Below are positions 1 through 8,773 of a stretch of DNA of 64,000 nucleotides, one piece after another; within the stretch, counting starts at the first letter, position 1; each line of letters begins with the position of its first letter. The translations under genes and the position numbers were made by a program. The DNA comes from Flavobacterium sp. UBA7665 (lineage in GTDB: Bacteria > Bacteroidota > Bacteroidia > Flavobacteriales > Flavobacteriaceae): the NCBI GenBank assembly GCA_002483285.1, contig DLHP01000016.1:1-64000 (forward strand), written 5' to 3'. The notes beneath the pieces were generated by a model. That model was not told the origin of the DNA and searched no databases. It worked only from the letters and a program-made list of their open reading frames with translations.

Positions 1-80
1 CCGATTGCAGCGGATATCCTTTTTAAACGACCATCGGGAGTTTAAAAAGATAGCAGCGCAAAGCGGGAACCAGCTCCTAA
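1..80. repeat. Dispersed palindromic element, copy 1 (cut by window start)
   Basis: Imperfect palindrome just downstream of recG. A 10-base stem (19-28 with 40-49, CTTTTTAAAC / GTTTAAAAAG) encloses an 11-base loop. The outer parts, CCGATTGCAGCGG on the left and AAGCGGGAACCAGCTCCTAA on the right, recur in the copies at 35448-35535 and 63556-63642. The left end (AGCCCTAGCCC in the other copies) is outside the window. Its place after a gene end and its U-rich stem fit a terminator role for recG, but that is inference. Confidence 0.75.
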
Positions 81-2179
81 CTAATATAATTCCAAATATT
101 CTTCTTCTTCGACATCTCAATAAAAGCACTCCGCATCGCAGCATGCTCCGGTTTTTCCATCGGCGAATCGTCGCGAAGAATTTTTACCGCATGGTGTCGG
201 GCGAGTTGCAGGATTTCCTTATCGCGCACAATGTCTGCGATTTGAAGGTTTAACACGCCGCTCTGTTGCGTGCCCATTAAATCGCCGGGACCGCGCAGCT
301 TGAGGTCGACTTCGGCGATTTCAAAACCGTCATTGGTACGTACCATGGTTTCCATACGCGTTTTACTGTCTGCGGAGAGTTGGTGCGACGTCATCAGGAT
401 GCAATAGCTCTGCTCGGCGCCACGTCCCACGCGACCGCGCAATTGGTGCAGTTGGGAAAGTCCAAAACGCTCGGCACTTTCAATGATCATCACGCTGGCG
501 TTGGGAACGTTGACGCCCACTTCTATAACAGTGGTAGCCACCATGATGTTGGTTTTGCCTTGAGAGAAGCGTTTCATTTCGGCATCCTTGTCGGCGGGTT
601 TCATTTTTCCGTGGACAATTGAAATAGAATATTGCGGCAACGGGAAATCGCGCGAGATGCTTTCGTAGCCATCCATCAAATCTTTGAAATCCATTTTTTC
701 GGATTCCTGGATCAACGGATAGACGATATAGATTTGGCGGCCCAGTGCGATTTCGTCCTTGATGAATTTCCAGACTTTAAGCCGGTTGGCGTCGAACCGG
801 TGTACGGTTTGGATGGGTTTTCTGCCCGGAGGCATTTCGTCGATCACCGAAATATCGAGGTCGCCGTACAAACTCATGGCGAGCGTACGCGGGATAGGTG
901 TGGCGGTCATCACCAACACATGTGGCGGGATTTCGTTTTTCTTCCACAATTTGGAGCGTTGTTCTACGCCAAACCGGTGCTGTTCGTCAATAATCGCGAG
1001 CCCAAGGTTTTGGAATTTGACTTTGTCTTCCAGCAGTGCATGGGTTCCGATAAGTATGTGCAAACTGCCGTTTTCGAGCTCCTCGTGGATGATTTTTCGG
1101 TCGGCGGTTTTGGTCGAACCCGTAAGGATTTTAATGTTGAGTCCCATTTTTTCGCCGAGTTCGGACAGCCCAAAAAAGTGTTGGTTGGCCAGGATTTCGG
1201 TAGGCGCCATCAAACACGTTTGGAAACCGTTGTCGAGTGCCAAAAGCATGCTCATGAATGCGACGATGGTTTTGCCCGAGCCTACATCGCCTTGCAGCAA
1301 TCGGTTCATCTGCGCCGGTTGGCCCATGTCGTTTCTGATTTCCTTGAGCACACGTTTCTGCGCACCGGTAAGCCCAAAAGGCAAATGCTGCTCGAAAAAG
1401 GTATTGAAATAATCGCCCACCAAAGTAAACGGATGTCCTTTGATTTTGTGCTTGCGGATCAGGTTTTTGGTAATGAGCTGCAACTGGATAAAGAACAATT
1501 CCTCGAACTTGAGCCTGAATTGGGCTTTGGCCAAGGCATCGGCGCTTTGTGGGAAATGGATGTTGAACAGCGCGGTTTTTTTGGGTACGAGTTTGAGTTC
1601 GGCAATTAGGTAATCGGGCAGCGTTTCGGCAAACAGGTTTTGCGTCTCCAGGAACAGCTGTTCCATCATTTTGTTGATCACGCGGTTGGTGACCCCTTTG
1701 TTGGCAAGCGCTTCGGTAGACGGATATACGGGTTGCAAGGCCGATCGCAGGCTTTGTTCGTGTGTTTTGAGCAACTCCATTTCAGGGTGCGGCATGCTGT
1801 AGGTATTATTGAAGACGTTGACTTTCCCAAAGATGACCATGGGTACATTGAGCTGCAGGCTTTCCCGGATCCATTTGTGGCCTTGGAACCACACGAGTTC
1901 AAGCGTTCCTGTATCATCTACAAAGGTTGCCACGAGCCGTTTGCCGCGTTTTTGCTCGACAGTTTTGATGTTGATGATTTTGCCAATGATTTGTACTTCG
2001 GCCGGATTGTTTTTGAGTTCGTTGATCTTGTAATAGCGCGTGCGGTCGATGTATCGATTGGGGAAAAAATGCACCAAATCTTCGTACTTGTGGATGCCGA
2101 GTTCCTTGCGCAACAGGTCGCCGCGGTTGGGCCCGACGCCTTTGAGGTATTCTATGGGGGTTTGCAACAGTTTTGACAT
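77..2179 (-). CDS. recG: ATP-dependent DNA helicase RecG
   Basis: RecG remodels stalled replication forks and Holliday junctions using ATP. The 700-residue length is usual for the family. An N-terminal wedge/OB-fold region covers about residues 1-200; the helicase core follows with Walker A GDVGSGKT at 297-304, the DEQH box at 398-401, and the later motifs including ATTVIEVGVNVP and the QLRGRVGRG stretch. The end is complete, with a TAA just inside the dispersed repeat at 1-80. The neighbour at 2282 is divergent, so recG appears to be transcribed alone or as the first gene of a unit running leftwards out of the window. Long open frames on the opposite strand within it are shadows. Confidence 0.97.
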   Translation of the reverse strand: MSKLLQTPIEYLKGVGPNRGDLLRKELGIHKYEDLVHFFPNRYIDRTRYYKINELKNNPAEVQIIGKIINIKTVEQKRGKRLVATFVDDTGTLELVWFQGHKWIRESLQLNVPMVIFGKVNVFNNTYSMPHPEMELLKTHEQSLRSALQPVYPSTEALANKGVTNRVINKMMEQLFLETQNLFAETLPDYLIAELKLVPKKTALFNIHFPQSADALAKAQFRLKFEELFFIQLQLITKNLIRKHKIKGHPFTLVGDYFNTFFEQHLPFGLTGAQKRVLKEIRNDMGQPAQMNRLLQGDVGSGKTIVAFMSMLLALDNGFQTCLMAPTEILANQHFFGLSELGEKMGLNIKILTGSTKTADRKIIHEELENGSLHILIGTHALLEDKVKFQNLGLAIIDEQHRFGVEQRSKLWKKNEIPPHVLVMTATPIPRTLAMSLYGDLDISVIDEMPPGRKPIQTVHRFDANRLKVWKFIKDEIALGRQIYIVYPLIQESEKMDFKDLMDGYESISRDFPLPQYSISIVHGKMKPADKDAEMKRFSQGKTNIMVATTVIEVGVNVPNASVMIIESAERFGLSQLHQLRGRVGRGAEQSYCILMTSHQLSADSKTRMETMVRTNDGFEIAEVDLKLRGPGDLMGTQQSGVLNLQIADIVRDKEILQLARHHAVKILRDDSPMEKPEHAAMRSAFIEMSKKKNIWNYIS

Positions 2180-2281
2180 GGCGGTAAGATGAGAGCAACG
2201 AAGATAGTTTTTAGCCGCGAATTAAGAAAGCGTGCCCGATGGTTATTTTTTGTATCTTGGTTCTGCAAAAAAATAAATTTA

Positions 2282-2632
2282 ATGAAACCATTACTATTGC
2301 TTATCAGTGCGTTGTTTTGTCTTTCGACAGCACAGGAAAATCCGAGGCTTAACGGGGTTTACCGGGTAACATTCGACAAGAAATATGAATTGCAAAGCTA
2401 CCAGATTACCTTTTCAGACAGTGTGTACACCAAGAAAATGAAAGACGCCGTGACTTACAAAGGCAAAATCGTGTACGAGAAATACAAGTCGTTAATCCGA
2501 AAGGACAAAAGCGAAAACCCGATCGAGATCGACAACCGCGAAATCGGTAAGGACACCATAAAGTTCGCCACCAAAAACAAAACCGATTTGTCGCTTGTGG
2601 TCAATCGCGGCTTACTCATTAAAATAAAATAA
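2282..2632 (+). CDS. Small secreted protein of unknown function
   Basis: I do not recognise this 116-residue protein. It starts with a clear signal peptide (MKPLLLLISALFCLSTAQ), so the start at 2282 is preferred over an upstream in-frame start at 2189 that would put arginine-rich sequence before the signal. The mature part is rich in lysine and in alternating beta-type sequence (TFSDSVYTKKMKDAVTY), as in small periplasmic beta-sandwich proteins. It lies 8 bases before the membrane protein gene at 2641 on the same strand, so the two may be co-transcribed. Confidence 0.7.
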   Translation: MKPLLLLISALFCLSTAQENPRLNGVYRVTFDKKYELQSYQITFSDSVYTKKMKDAVTYKGKIVYEKYKSLIRKDKSENPIEIDNREIGKDTIKFATKNKTDLSLVVNRGLLIKIK

Positions 2633-2640
2633 CCCGAAAT

Positions 2641-3276
2641 ATGGCCAATTTCTACCTCAAAGCCAAGCATTGGCAATTGTTTGTGCTGATTTTTGTGATT
2701 CCGGTGACTTTCCAGATCATCCTCGCCATCGGCGTATTTTTTAGTCTCATGACCGCTGCGATGGCTGGCCAAGAGCCCAATCCGTTTGTTATGTTCGATT
2801 ACATCAAGTGGTTTCCGCTGGTGATGATTTTCTATCTCGCTGCTTACTACGGCTGGTTTTGGACGATAGGAACCCAACTTCAACGGCTAGTACCGCAAGG
2901 CGTAACGCTTAAAGTGGGCCGGTTTAAAGTGTTGTTGTTGATCCCAGTTATCTATCTGGTTGCCATAATGATCTTGCTGGTTTTCATTTTCAACAATTTC
3001 AATCCGGCTGCGATGGAAGCAGGAAACATGCCCGACGTGAGCCTATTGCCCATCTTCATGGTTATCTTTATCCCATTGCATTTCTTTGCCATGTTCTGCA
3101 TTTTTCATTCGATGTATTTCGTTGCTAAGACCATCAAGACGGTCGAGTTGCAACGCGAGGTATCGTTTGGTGATTTCGTAGCCGAGTTTTTCATGCTTTG
3201 GTTTTATTTTGTCGGGATTTGGATCCTGCAACCCAAAATCAACAAAATGGCTGAGGCGCTTGAGGCAAAAGGATAA
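2641..3276 (+). CDS. Hypothetical four-helix membrane protein
   Basis: This 211-residue protein has four hydrophobic segments: about residues 12-42, 60-80, 98-120 and 132-160, with a further hydrophobic stretch near 183-200. It has no signal peptide beyond the first helix and no catalytic motif I can name. The family resembles uncharacterised flavobacterial inner-membrane proteins. It follows the small secreted protein gene after 8 bases and precedes another secreted protein by 35 bases, so it may belong to a small envelope operon. No function can be assigned. Confidence 0.7.
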   Translation: MANFYLKAKHWQLFVLIFVIPVTFQIILAIGVFFSLMTAAMAGQEPNPFVMFDYIKWFPLVMIFYLAAYYGWFWTIGTQLQRLVPQGVTLKVGRFKVLLLIPVIYLVAIMILLVFIFNNFNPAAMEAGNMPDVSLLPIFMVIFIPLHFFAMFCIFHSMYFVAKTIKTVELQREVSFGDFVAEFFMLWFYFVGIWILQPKINKMAEALEAKG

Positions 3277-3311
3277 TTTCTTTTCTTTGCAGGCCAATTG
3301 CCCAAATTCAG

Positions 3312-3797
3312 ATGAAATACATTGCCTTTTTTACGTTGCAAATCCTACTGTTGGTTGGAGCTCCCAATCTCTATGCCCAAACACCCAAAGTCAAATGCCC
3401 AAGGAATTTCGACGCGAAAAAATTTGCGCTCGTGCAAAAAGACGCCGCCAAACACAAAGGTGAAACGGTGGCTTTTGATGCCGAAGTAGTCGCAATAGAA
3501 AAAGGATACAACGACAAACCGTATTTCCAGGCGTGCTTTGAAAACGGCGACACGGTTTGGATCGCGTCCATGATCACCGGGAATTACGTAACCGTTGGGC
3601 GCAAACTGAGGCTGTTGGGTTATATTGACCCGGTCGCAGCCGACGATGAAATCGGGCAGCGCTACAACAAAGGCGGGCTTCAGGTACGCGTTTTTGCAAT
3701 CCTTGACCTTGAAAGCAAGAGCCTCCAGATGTCGGATGCGTTTAACGGCGAGGCCAAAGACTGGCTCGAAGGCATCATGCCCAAAAATTTAGAGTAG
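3312..3797 (+). CDS. Hypothetical secreted protein, OB-like
   Basis: This 161-residue protein begins with a signal peptide (about residues 1-22, ending NLYAQ). The mature region has a beta-rich pattern (GETVAFDAEVVAIEKGY, TVWIASMITGNYVTVGRKLR, LLGYIDPV) that looks like the oligonucleotide-binding folds found in small periplasmic proteins of Bacteroidota, but this is a judgement from pattern only. It sits between a membrane protein gene and the M1 aminopeptidase gene, all on the plus strand. Confidence 0.65.
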   Translation: MKYIAFFTLQILLLVGAPNLYAQTPKVKCPRNFDAKKFALVQKDAAKHKGETVAFDAEVVAIEKGYNDKPYFQACFENGDTVWIASMITGNYVTVGRKLRLLGYIDPVAADDEIGQRYNKGGLQVRVFAILDLESKSLQMSDAFNGEAKDWLEGIMPKNLE

Positions 3798-3880
3798 GAG
3801 GATAATTCATAATCCGAAATGTATAATCCATAATTTTTACCGCAGTGGAAACCCTAACTTTGGCGAACAAAAAATACCAG

Positions 3881-5968
3881 ATGAAATTTTTACCACTACT
3901 TTCCTTGCTTTGTTTTTCTTCGTTGTTTGCCCAAAATCCGGGCGTCGATTTCAAGACGGTTTACGCTTCAATTTCGGTGAATCCCGTGAAACGAAATGTC
4001 GTAGGGCAGGGGAAATATGTATTTGACGTGACCCAAAAACCCGATACCATTCGTATCGATGCCGAAAAAATGGAATTCACCGGCGTAAAAATCAACGGTG
4101 CCAAAGTCCAATCGGCCAACAATAGAAAACAACTCCTGTTGTTTGAAGGTTTCCGTACCGGAGAAAACACATTGACTTTTGAGTACGAAGCGTTCCCAAC
4201 GCAAACCATGTATTTCGTGAACTGGGATTTTACCAAAGACAACCTCAAACCCGAAGACATCAACGGCCAAATCTGGACACAAGGCCAAGGCAAACAAACC
4301 AGCCATTGGTTACCGAGTTTTAACGATGTCAATGAAAAAGCAATCTTTAGCCTTGAAGTGACTTTTGAGAAAAGTTTTGAGGTAATCTCAAACGGCGTGC
4401 TGCTCACCAAAGTCCCGAAAGGCGAAGAAATTACATGGAAATATGCGATGGACAAACCCATGAGCAGCTATCTGGTGATGCTTGCCATCGGGCATTTTAA
4501 AAAACAGGAAGACCGCTCGGCCTCGGGCGTACCACTTGAGATGTATTATGAGCGCGAGGATTCTCTCAAACTAGAACCCACGTATCGTTACAGCACCAAA
4601 GCATTTGATTTCCTCGAAAATGAAATCGGGGTGCCGTATCCCTGGAAAGTATATCGACAGATTCCGGTGCGCGACTTTTTGTACGCCGGTATGGAGAACA
4701 CCTCGGCAACCACTTTCTCTCGCGACTTTATCGTAGACGCCATCGGTTACAACGACCGCAATTATCTCAACGTCAACGCACACGAATTGGCGCACCAGTG
4801 GTTTGGCGATTTGGTCACGGCGAAAACCTCAAAAGACCATTGGCTGCAGGAAGGATTTGCCACTTATTACGCTTTGCTCGCCGAGCGCAAAATTTTGGGT
4901 GACGATTACTTTTACTACAAACTTTACCAGACTTCAAGGCAACTTCGCGAGGCCGCGAAAACAGATAAGGCGCCCGTTCGCGATGCCAAAGCCAGTTCGT
5001 TGTCTTTTTACCAGAAAGGCGCTTGGGCTTTGCATATTTTGCACGAGGCTTTGGGACGTGAAAAGTTCAACCTCGTCATCCGCAATTATCTCAACAAATA
5101 CGCGTACCGCAACGTAACCACCGAGGATTTCCTGGAACAGGTTAAGCTCGTTGCCGACTTCGATACCAAGGCGTTCCAGCAGAAATGGCTCGACAGTGCG
5201 GAGTTTCCCGAAGAGGACGTGAATGCTGCGCTCGCCAAGAATGACTTCATCCAACGCTACATCGCGTTGCAGCAAAAGCCGCTTGACCTGAAAAACGATA
5301 AAGCCGAAATCCTCAAAATCCTCCAAAGTGACGAATGGTACCCAATCAGGGAACTCATGGTGTATCAGCACATAGCCGAACCTTTTGAGGAGAAATCCGA
5401 CCTGCTCGAAGCCGCGCTGCAAACCGGCAACACCAATGTGCGCCAGGCCGTGGCTGTATCGCTGACCGACATTCCCGAAAATTTCAGGTTGCAATACGAA
5501 TCGCTGCTCAAAGATCCGTCGTATGAAACACAAGAATTGGCGCTAGTTAATTTGTGGAAATCATTCCCAAACGAGCGCATAGGCTATGTAGAAATGTCTA
5601 AAAACTGGGTGGGTTTCCAGGACAAGAACCTCAGGCTGCAGCACCTTTCGCTGGCATTCATGACTCTTGATGACAAAGAGAAACTCAAGGCTTACCAGGA
5701 ATTGCTCATGTATACGGGAACCAACTACGACTCCAACGTACAGCAGAGCGCGTTGCAGAAATTGCTCGATTTGCAGGTTTACACCGAGGACGTTTTTAGG
5801 AGCCTTGTGTACGGCACTGCAAACCACCGTTGGCAATTTGTCAAATTTTCAAAGGATAATATCCGTAAATTGCTCAAGGATCCCAAGCACCGCGAAGTGT
5901 TCGTGAAAATCCGGTCGGGTTTGCCGATCCGCGAAAAGACACAGCTTCAGCGATTGCTTGAAGAGTAA
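3881..5968 (+). CDS. M1 family zinc aminopeptidase, secreted
   Basis: This enzyme should remove N-terminal residues from peptides outside the inner membrane. Counting from the ATG at 3881, it has a signal peptide (MKFLPLLSLLCFSSLFAQ), the exopeptidase motif GMEN at 270-273, and the zinc site HELAH at 301-305 with the third ligand Glu324 in WLQEGFATYY. The 695-residue length fits M1 enzymes with a C-terminal helical repeat domain, here about residues 430-695. An upstream in-frame ATG at 3845 would add 12 residues before the signal peptide and is less likely. The patatin-like gene follows after 12 bases, suggesting co-transcription. Confidence 0.93.
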   Translation: MKFLPLLSLLCFSSLFAQNPGVDFKTVYASISVNPVKRNVVGQGKYVFDVTQKPDTIRIDAEKMEFTGVKINGAKVQSANNRKQLLLFEGFRTGENTLTFEYEAFPTQTMYFVNWDFTKDNLKPEDINGQIWTQGQGKQTSHWLPSFNDVNEKAIFSLEVTFEKSFEVISNGVLLTKVPKGEEITWKYAMDKPMSSYLVMLAIGHFKKQEDRSASGVPLEMYYEREDSLKLEPTYRYSTKAFDFLENEIGVPYPWKVYRQIPVRDFLYAGMENTSATTFSRDFIVDAIGYNDRNYLNVNAHELAHQWFGDLVTAKTSKDHWLQEGFATYYALLAERKILGDDYFYYKLYQTSRQLREAAKTDKAPVRDAKASSLSFYQKGAWALHILHEALGREKFNLVIRNYLNKYAYRNVTTEDFLEQVKLVADFDTKAFQQKWLDSAEFPEEDVNAALAKNDFIQRYIALQQKPLDLKNDKAEILKILQSDEWYPIRELMVYQHIAEPFEEKSDLLEAALQTGNTNVRQAVAVSLTDIPENFRLQYESLLKDPSYETQELALVNLWKSFPNERIGYVEMSKNWVGFQDKNLRLQHLSLAFMTLDDKEKLKAYQELLMYTGTNYDSNVQQSALQKLLDLQVYTEDVFRSLVYGTANHRWQFVKFSKDNIRKLLKDPKHREVFVKIRSGLPIREKTQLQRLLEE

Positions 5969-5980
5969 AACCAAAACCAT

Positions 5981-6886
5981 ATGAGGGCATTAGTGATTTC
6001 GGGCGGAGGAAGCAAAGGTGCATTTGCCGGCGGAGTCGCGCAATACCTGATGCAGGAAAAAGGCCATGCTTACGACCTTTTACTCGGCACGTCCACCGGA
6101 AGTTTATTGATTCCGCACCTCGCGCTGGGCAATGTCGATAAAATCCGCAGCATTTACACCAATGTGAGCATGGAGCATATTTTTGACATCAACCCGTTTG
6201 TGGTCAAAAAGCGCAAAGGCGTCGATATCGTAACGATCAACCACTTCAACGTATTGCTGCAATTCATTAGAGGTAAGCGTACTTTTGGCGAGAGCCGCAA
6301 ACTCAGGGCGTACATCCGCGATAATTTTACCTTGTCAGAATTCAACCAGCTCAAGGCATCGAGTTGCAACATTGTCGTGACGGTAACGAACCTGTCGCGC
6401 AACGACGTGGAGTACAAATGCATCCGCGATTTCGATTACGACGAATTCTGCGATTGGATCTGGATTTCGTGCAACTACATCCCATTCATGAGCCTTGTGA
6501 ACAAAGACGGCTGCGATTACGGCGACGGCGGATTTTCAAGCCTGGTACCCATTCGGGAGGCGATTAACCGCGGCGCCAAAGAAATCGATGTGGTGGTTCT
6601 GGAAACCGAGACGCAAACCGCACCAAGGGTAATCGGTAAAAACCCGTTTTCACTCATGGTGGATTTGTTCCAGACCTTGCTAGACCAGGTAGAAAAGCAC
6701 GACATCACCATTGGGAAACTCGCGGCCAACAACAAAAATGTCAAGCTCAATTTGTATTACACCCCGATTCCGCTAACCGACAACGCGCTGATTTTTAACA
6801 AAAGCCACATGCGCAAATGGTGGAAAGATGGCTTTGAATACGCGCAGAATAAGAGCGAAATTATGAGTGAGAATAAGGAAATGTGA
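5981..6886 (+). CDS. Patatin-like phospholipase
   Basis: Patatin-family enzymes hydrolyse acyl esters of lipids using a Ser-Asp dyad. The N-terminus has the oxyanion loop GGGSKG (residues 8-13), and the nucleophile lies in GTSTG with Ser38. The dyad aspartate is in the DGG motif of DYGDGGFSSLVPI in the second half. There is no signal peptide, so the protein is probably cytoplasmic or peripheral to the inner membrane. At 301 residues it is a minimal single-domain member. It starts 12 bases after the M1 aminopeptidase and shares its direction. Confidence 0.9.
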   Translation: MRALVISGGGSKGAFAGGVAQYLMQEKGHAYDLLLGTSTGSLLIPHLALGNVDKIRSIYTNVSMEHIFDINPFVVKKRKGVDIVTINHFNVLLQFIRGKRTFGESRKLRAYIRDNFTLSEFNQLKASSCNIVVTVTNLSRNDVEYKCIRDFDYDEFCDWIWISCNYIPFMSLVNKDGCDYGDGGFSSLVPIREAINRGAKEIDVVVLETETQTAPRVIGKNPFSLMVDLFQTLLDQVEKHDITIGKLAANNKNVKLNLYYTPIPLTDNALIFNKSHMRKWWKDGFEYAQNKSEIMSENKEM

Positions 6887-6956
6887 GGTTTTTTATTTTT
6901 GGCTTTGCATCGAATTCTAGTTAAAAGCGGTCGAATGCTAAATTGATGTCTTTGGA

Positions 6957-6984
6957 TTGCGGTAAAATGTTATCTTTAATTTTG
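6957..6984 (+). promoter_or_regulatory. Promoter of the lipoprotein gene at 7003
   Basis: TTG at 6957-6959, a 17-base spacer and TAATTTTG at 6977-6984 match the Bacteroidota housekeeping promoter (TTG, about 17-20 bases, TANNTTTG). The predicted transcript begins near 6991, giving a leader of about 12 bases. Confidence 0.6.
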
Positions 6985-7002
6985 TAAAATCCCAATCCAG
7001 AC

Positions 7003-8772
7003 ATGATGAAATTATTAAAAGCAATGCTCGTCCTTTTTACAATTTCGATAGTACTCATCGGATGTAATCCCGACGATGACAATATCACAATCAATCCAAA
7101 TCCGGTCGATTTTTCTAAAAACTTCGGTGCGTCGGCTTCGCGTGATTTCATCGGACAAGTTGTCAACGCCGACGATTATCCGATACAAGGAGCGACGGTG
7201 AAAATCGGAAGTATTGCCGCGCAGACCGATGCGAATGGGGTTTTCATCATTAATGGCGCCAGCGTTTACGAACACTTTGCTTATATCACTGCGACAAAAG
7301 CAGGATACAACGACGGTTCGCGCGCGCTTATCCCAACCACCGGAAAAAACAAGGTGAAGATCATGCTCACCGATTTTGTCCCGACGATGACCATTGCATC
7401 GGGAACGGCCAGTGAAGTATCCATTTATTCGGGAACGAAAATCAAATTTGACGGGGCTTTCCAAACCGAAAGTGGTACACCGTATTCTGGCAACGTGTCC
7501 GTTTGTATGTTCCACCTTACGCCTTCCAATCCTGATGTTGACGACCTGATGCCGGGAATGTTGTACGCGCAGGACGCGCTAGGACAGGAAAGATTACTTG
7601 AAACCTACGGCATGCTGCAGGTAGAATTGCGTGGTAGCGACGGGCAAAAATTGCAGCTGGCAACAGGACATATGGCGCAGATTACGATGCGCATCGATGA
7701 TACACAATTGGCGGTTGCACCCGCCACGATACCGTTATGGCATTTTGATGAAGTGAACGGTTACTGGAAGCAGGAAGGCAGTGCTACTAAAATCGGTAAC
7801 AATTATGTTGGGAATGTTTCGCATTTTTCGTGGTGGAATTGCGATATACCGTTTGTTCCCATAAATTTAAGTGTAAGGGTACTGGACGGTTCTGGAAACC
7901 CGCTGTCGGATGTTTCGGTGGCTATACAACGCAGCAGCAACGGGAATACGCGTTACGGTGTTACCGACAATAACGGCGCTGTTTCGGGGATTGTGCCCGC
8001 CAACGAATCGCTGACGATCAAGATTACCAACCCATGCGGAACGTTGTATACAGGAACCATTGGGCCATTCGCAACAGATGCGACTTTGCCCGATATAGTA
8101 ATCAACAATACCTTGGTCACTTCAACGCTCGTACAGGGCAGCGTGCTCGACTGCAACAACACCAACGTTACCAATGGTTATGTCGTGCTCAGGGGAACAC
8201 CAGGATTGGGCTCTCCATCCATCATTCCTATTTCCAACGGCGTATTCAGCACGAACAGGATTTATTGCAATGGGGTTACCCAATTCAGCCTTGAAGCGTT
8301 TGACTTTGACGACTCGCAATCTTCCGATGTCCAGAACTATAATTTTACACCATCCCTTACCAATGTCGGTTCAATCACCACGTGCACTACGGTGACGGAG
8401 CTTATTTGGCACCAGATCGACAACCGTCCGGCGAAATATTTTACGCACGGATTTTACGGTGAAACAACCAGTGCCGATGGCTTACCAGGTGGCTTGCATT
8501 TGACCGCTACTTCGGCCGACGGCGATGTCCTTTCGATAGGGAGTTACAACGCCAACATCGTTCCCGGAAGTTATACGAGCGCCGATTTTTATGTCGACTC
8601 TGATGAATTGTACATCATTATCCCTACGGTGAATACCATCATTTTTCACGTGAATAGTATCGGCCCGGTTGGCGGTTATATTGACATGAGTTTTTCAGGA
8701 ACCTTTACCGAAGTAGACGGCAGCGTGGTACACACTGTGAACGGCCAAGCCCATGTAAAGCGAATGCAGTAG
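7003..8772 (+). CDS. Large lipoprotein with carboxypeptidase-regulatory-like domains
   Basis: A lipoprotein signal ends in the lipobox SIVLIGC, so the mature N-terminus is Cys21 or close to it, anchored in the outer membrane or exported. Residues about 48-125 form a carboxypeptidase-regulatory-like (CarboxypepD_reg, transthyretin-like) fold with the usual GQVVNADDYPIQGATVKI beginning. A similar domain begins near LSVRVLDGSGNPLSDVSVAI (about residue 287). The centre resembles uncharacterised surface lipoproteins of Flavobacteria. No catalytic site is visible. It has its own promoter at 6957-6984 and ends one base before the convergent esterase gene. Confidence 0.8.
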   Translation: MMKLLKAMLVLFTISIVLIGCNPDDDNITINPNPVDFSKNFGASASRDFIGQVVNADDYPIQGATVKIGSIAAQTDANGVFIINGASVYEHFAYITATKAGYNDGSRALIPTTGKNKVKIMLTDFVPTMTIASGTASEVSIYSGTKIKFDGAFQTESGTPYSGNVSVCMFHLTPSNPDVDDLMPGMLYAQDALGQERLLETYGMLQVELRGSDGQKLQLATGHMAQITMRIDDTQLAVAPATIPLWHFDEVNGYWKQEGSATKIGNNYVGNVSHFSWWNCDIPFVPINLSVRVLDGSGNPLSDVSVAIQRSSNGNTRYGVTDNNGAVSGIVPANESLTIKITNPCGTLYTGTIGPFATDATLPDIVINNTLVTSTLVQGSVLDCNNTNVTNGYVVLRGTPGLGSPSIIPISNGVFSTNRIYCNGVTQFSLEAFDFDDSQSSDVQNYNFTPSLTNVGSITTCTTVTELIWHQIDNRPAKYFTHGFYGETTSADGLPGGLHLTATSADGDVLSIGSYNANIVPGSYTSADFYVDSDELYIIIPTVNTIIFHVNSIGPVGGYIDMSFSGTFTEVDGSVVHTVNGQAHVKRMQ

Positions 8773-8773
8773 T

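Noticed and set aside
632..1609. Open frame of 325 codons on the plus strand opposite recG
   Set aside because: It lies wholly inside recG, has no family resemblance and no signal of its own; such shadows are common opposite high-GC-third-position genes.
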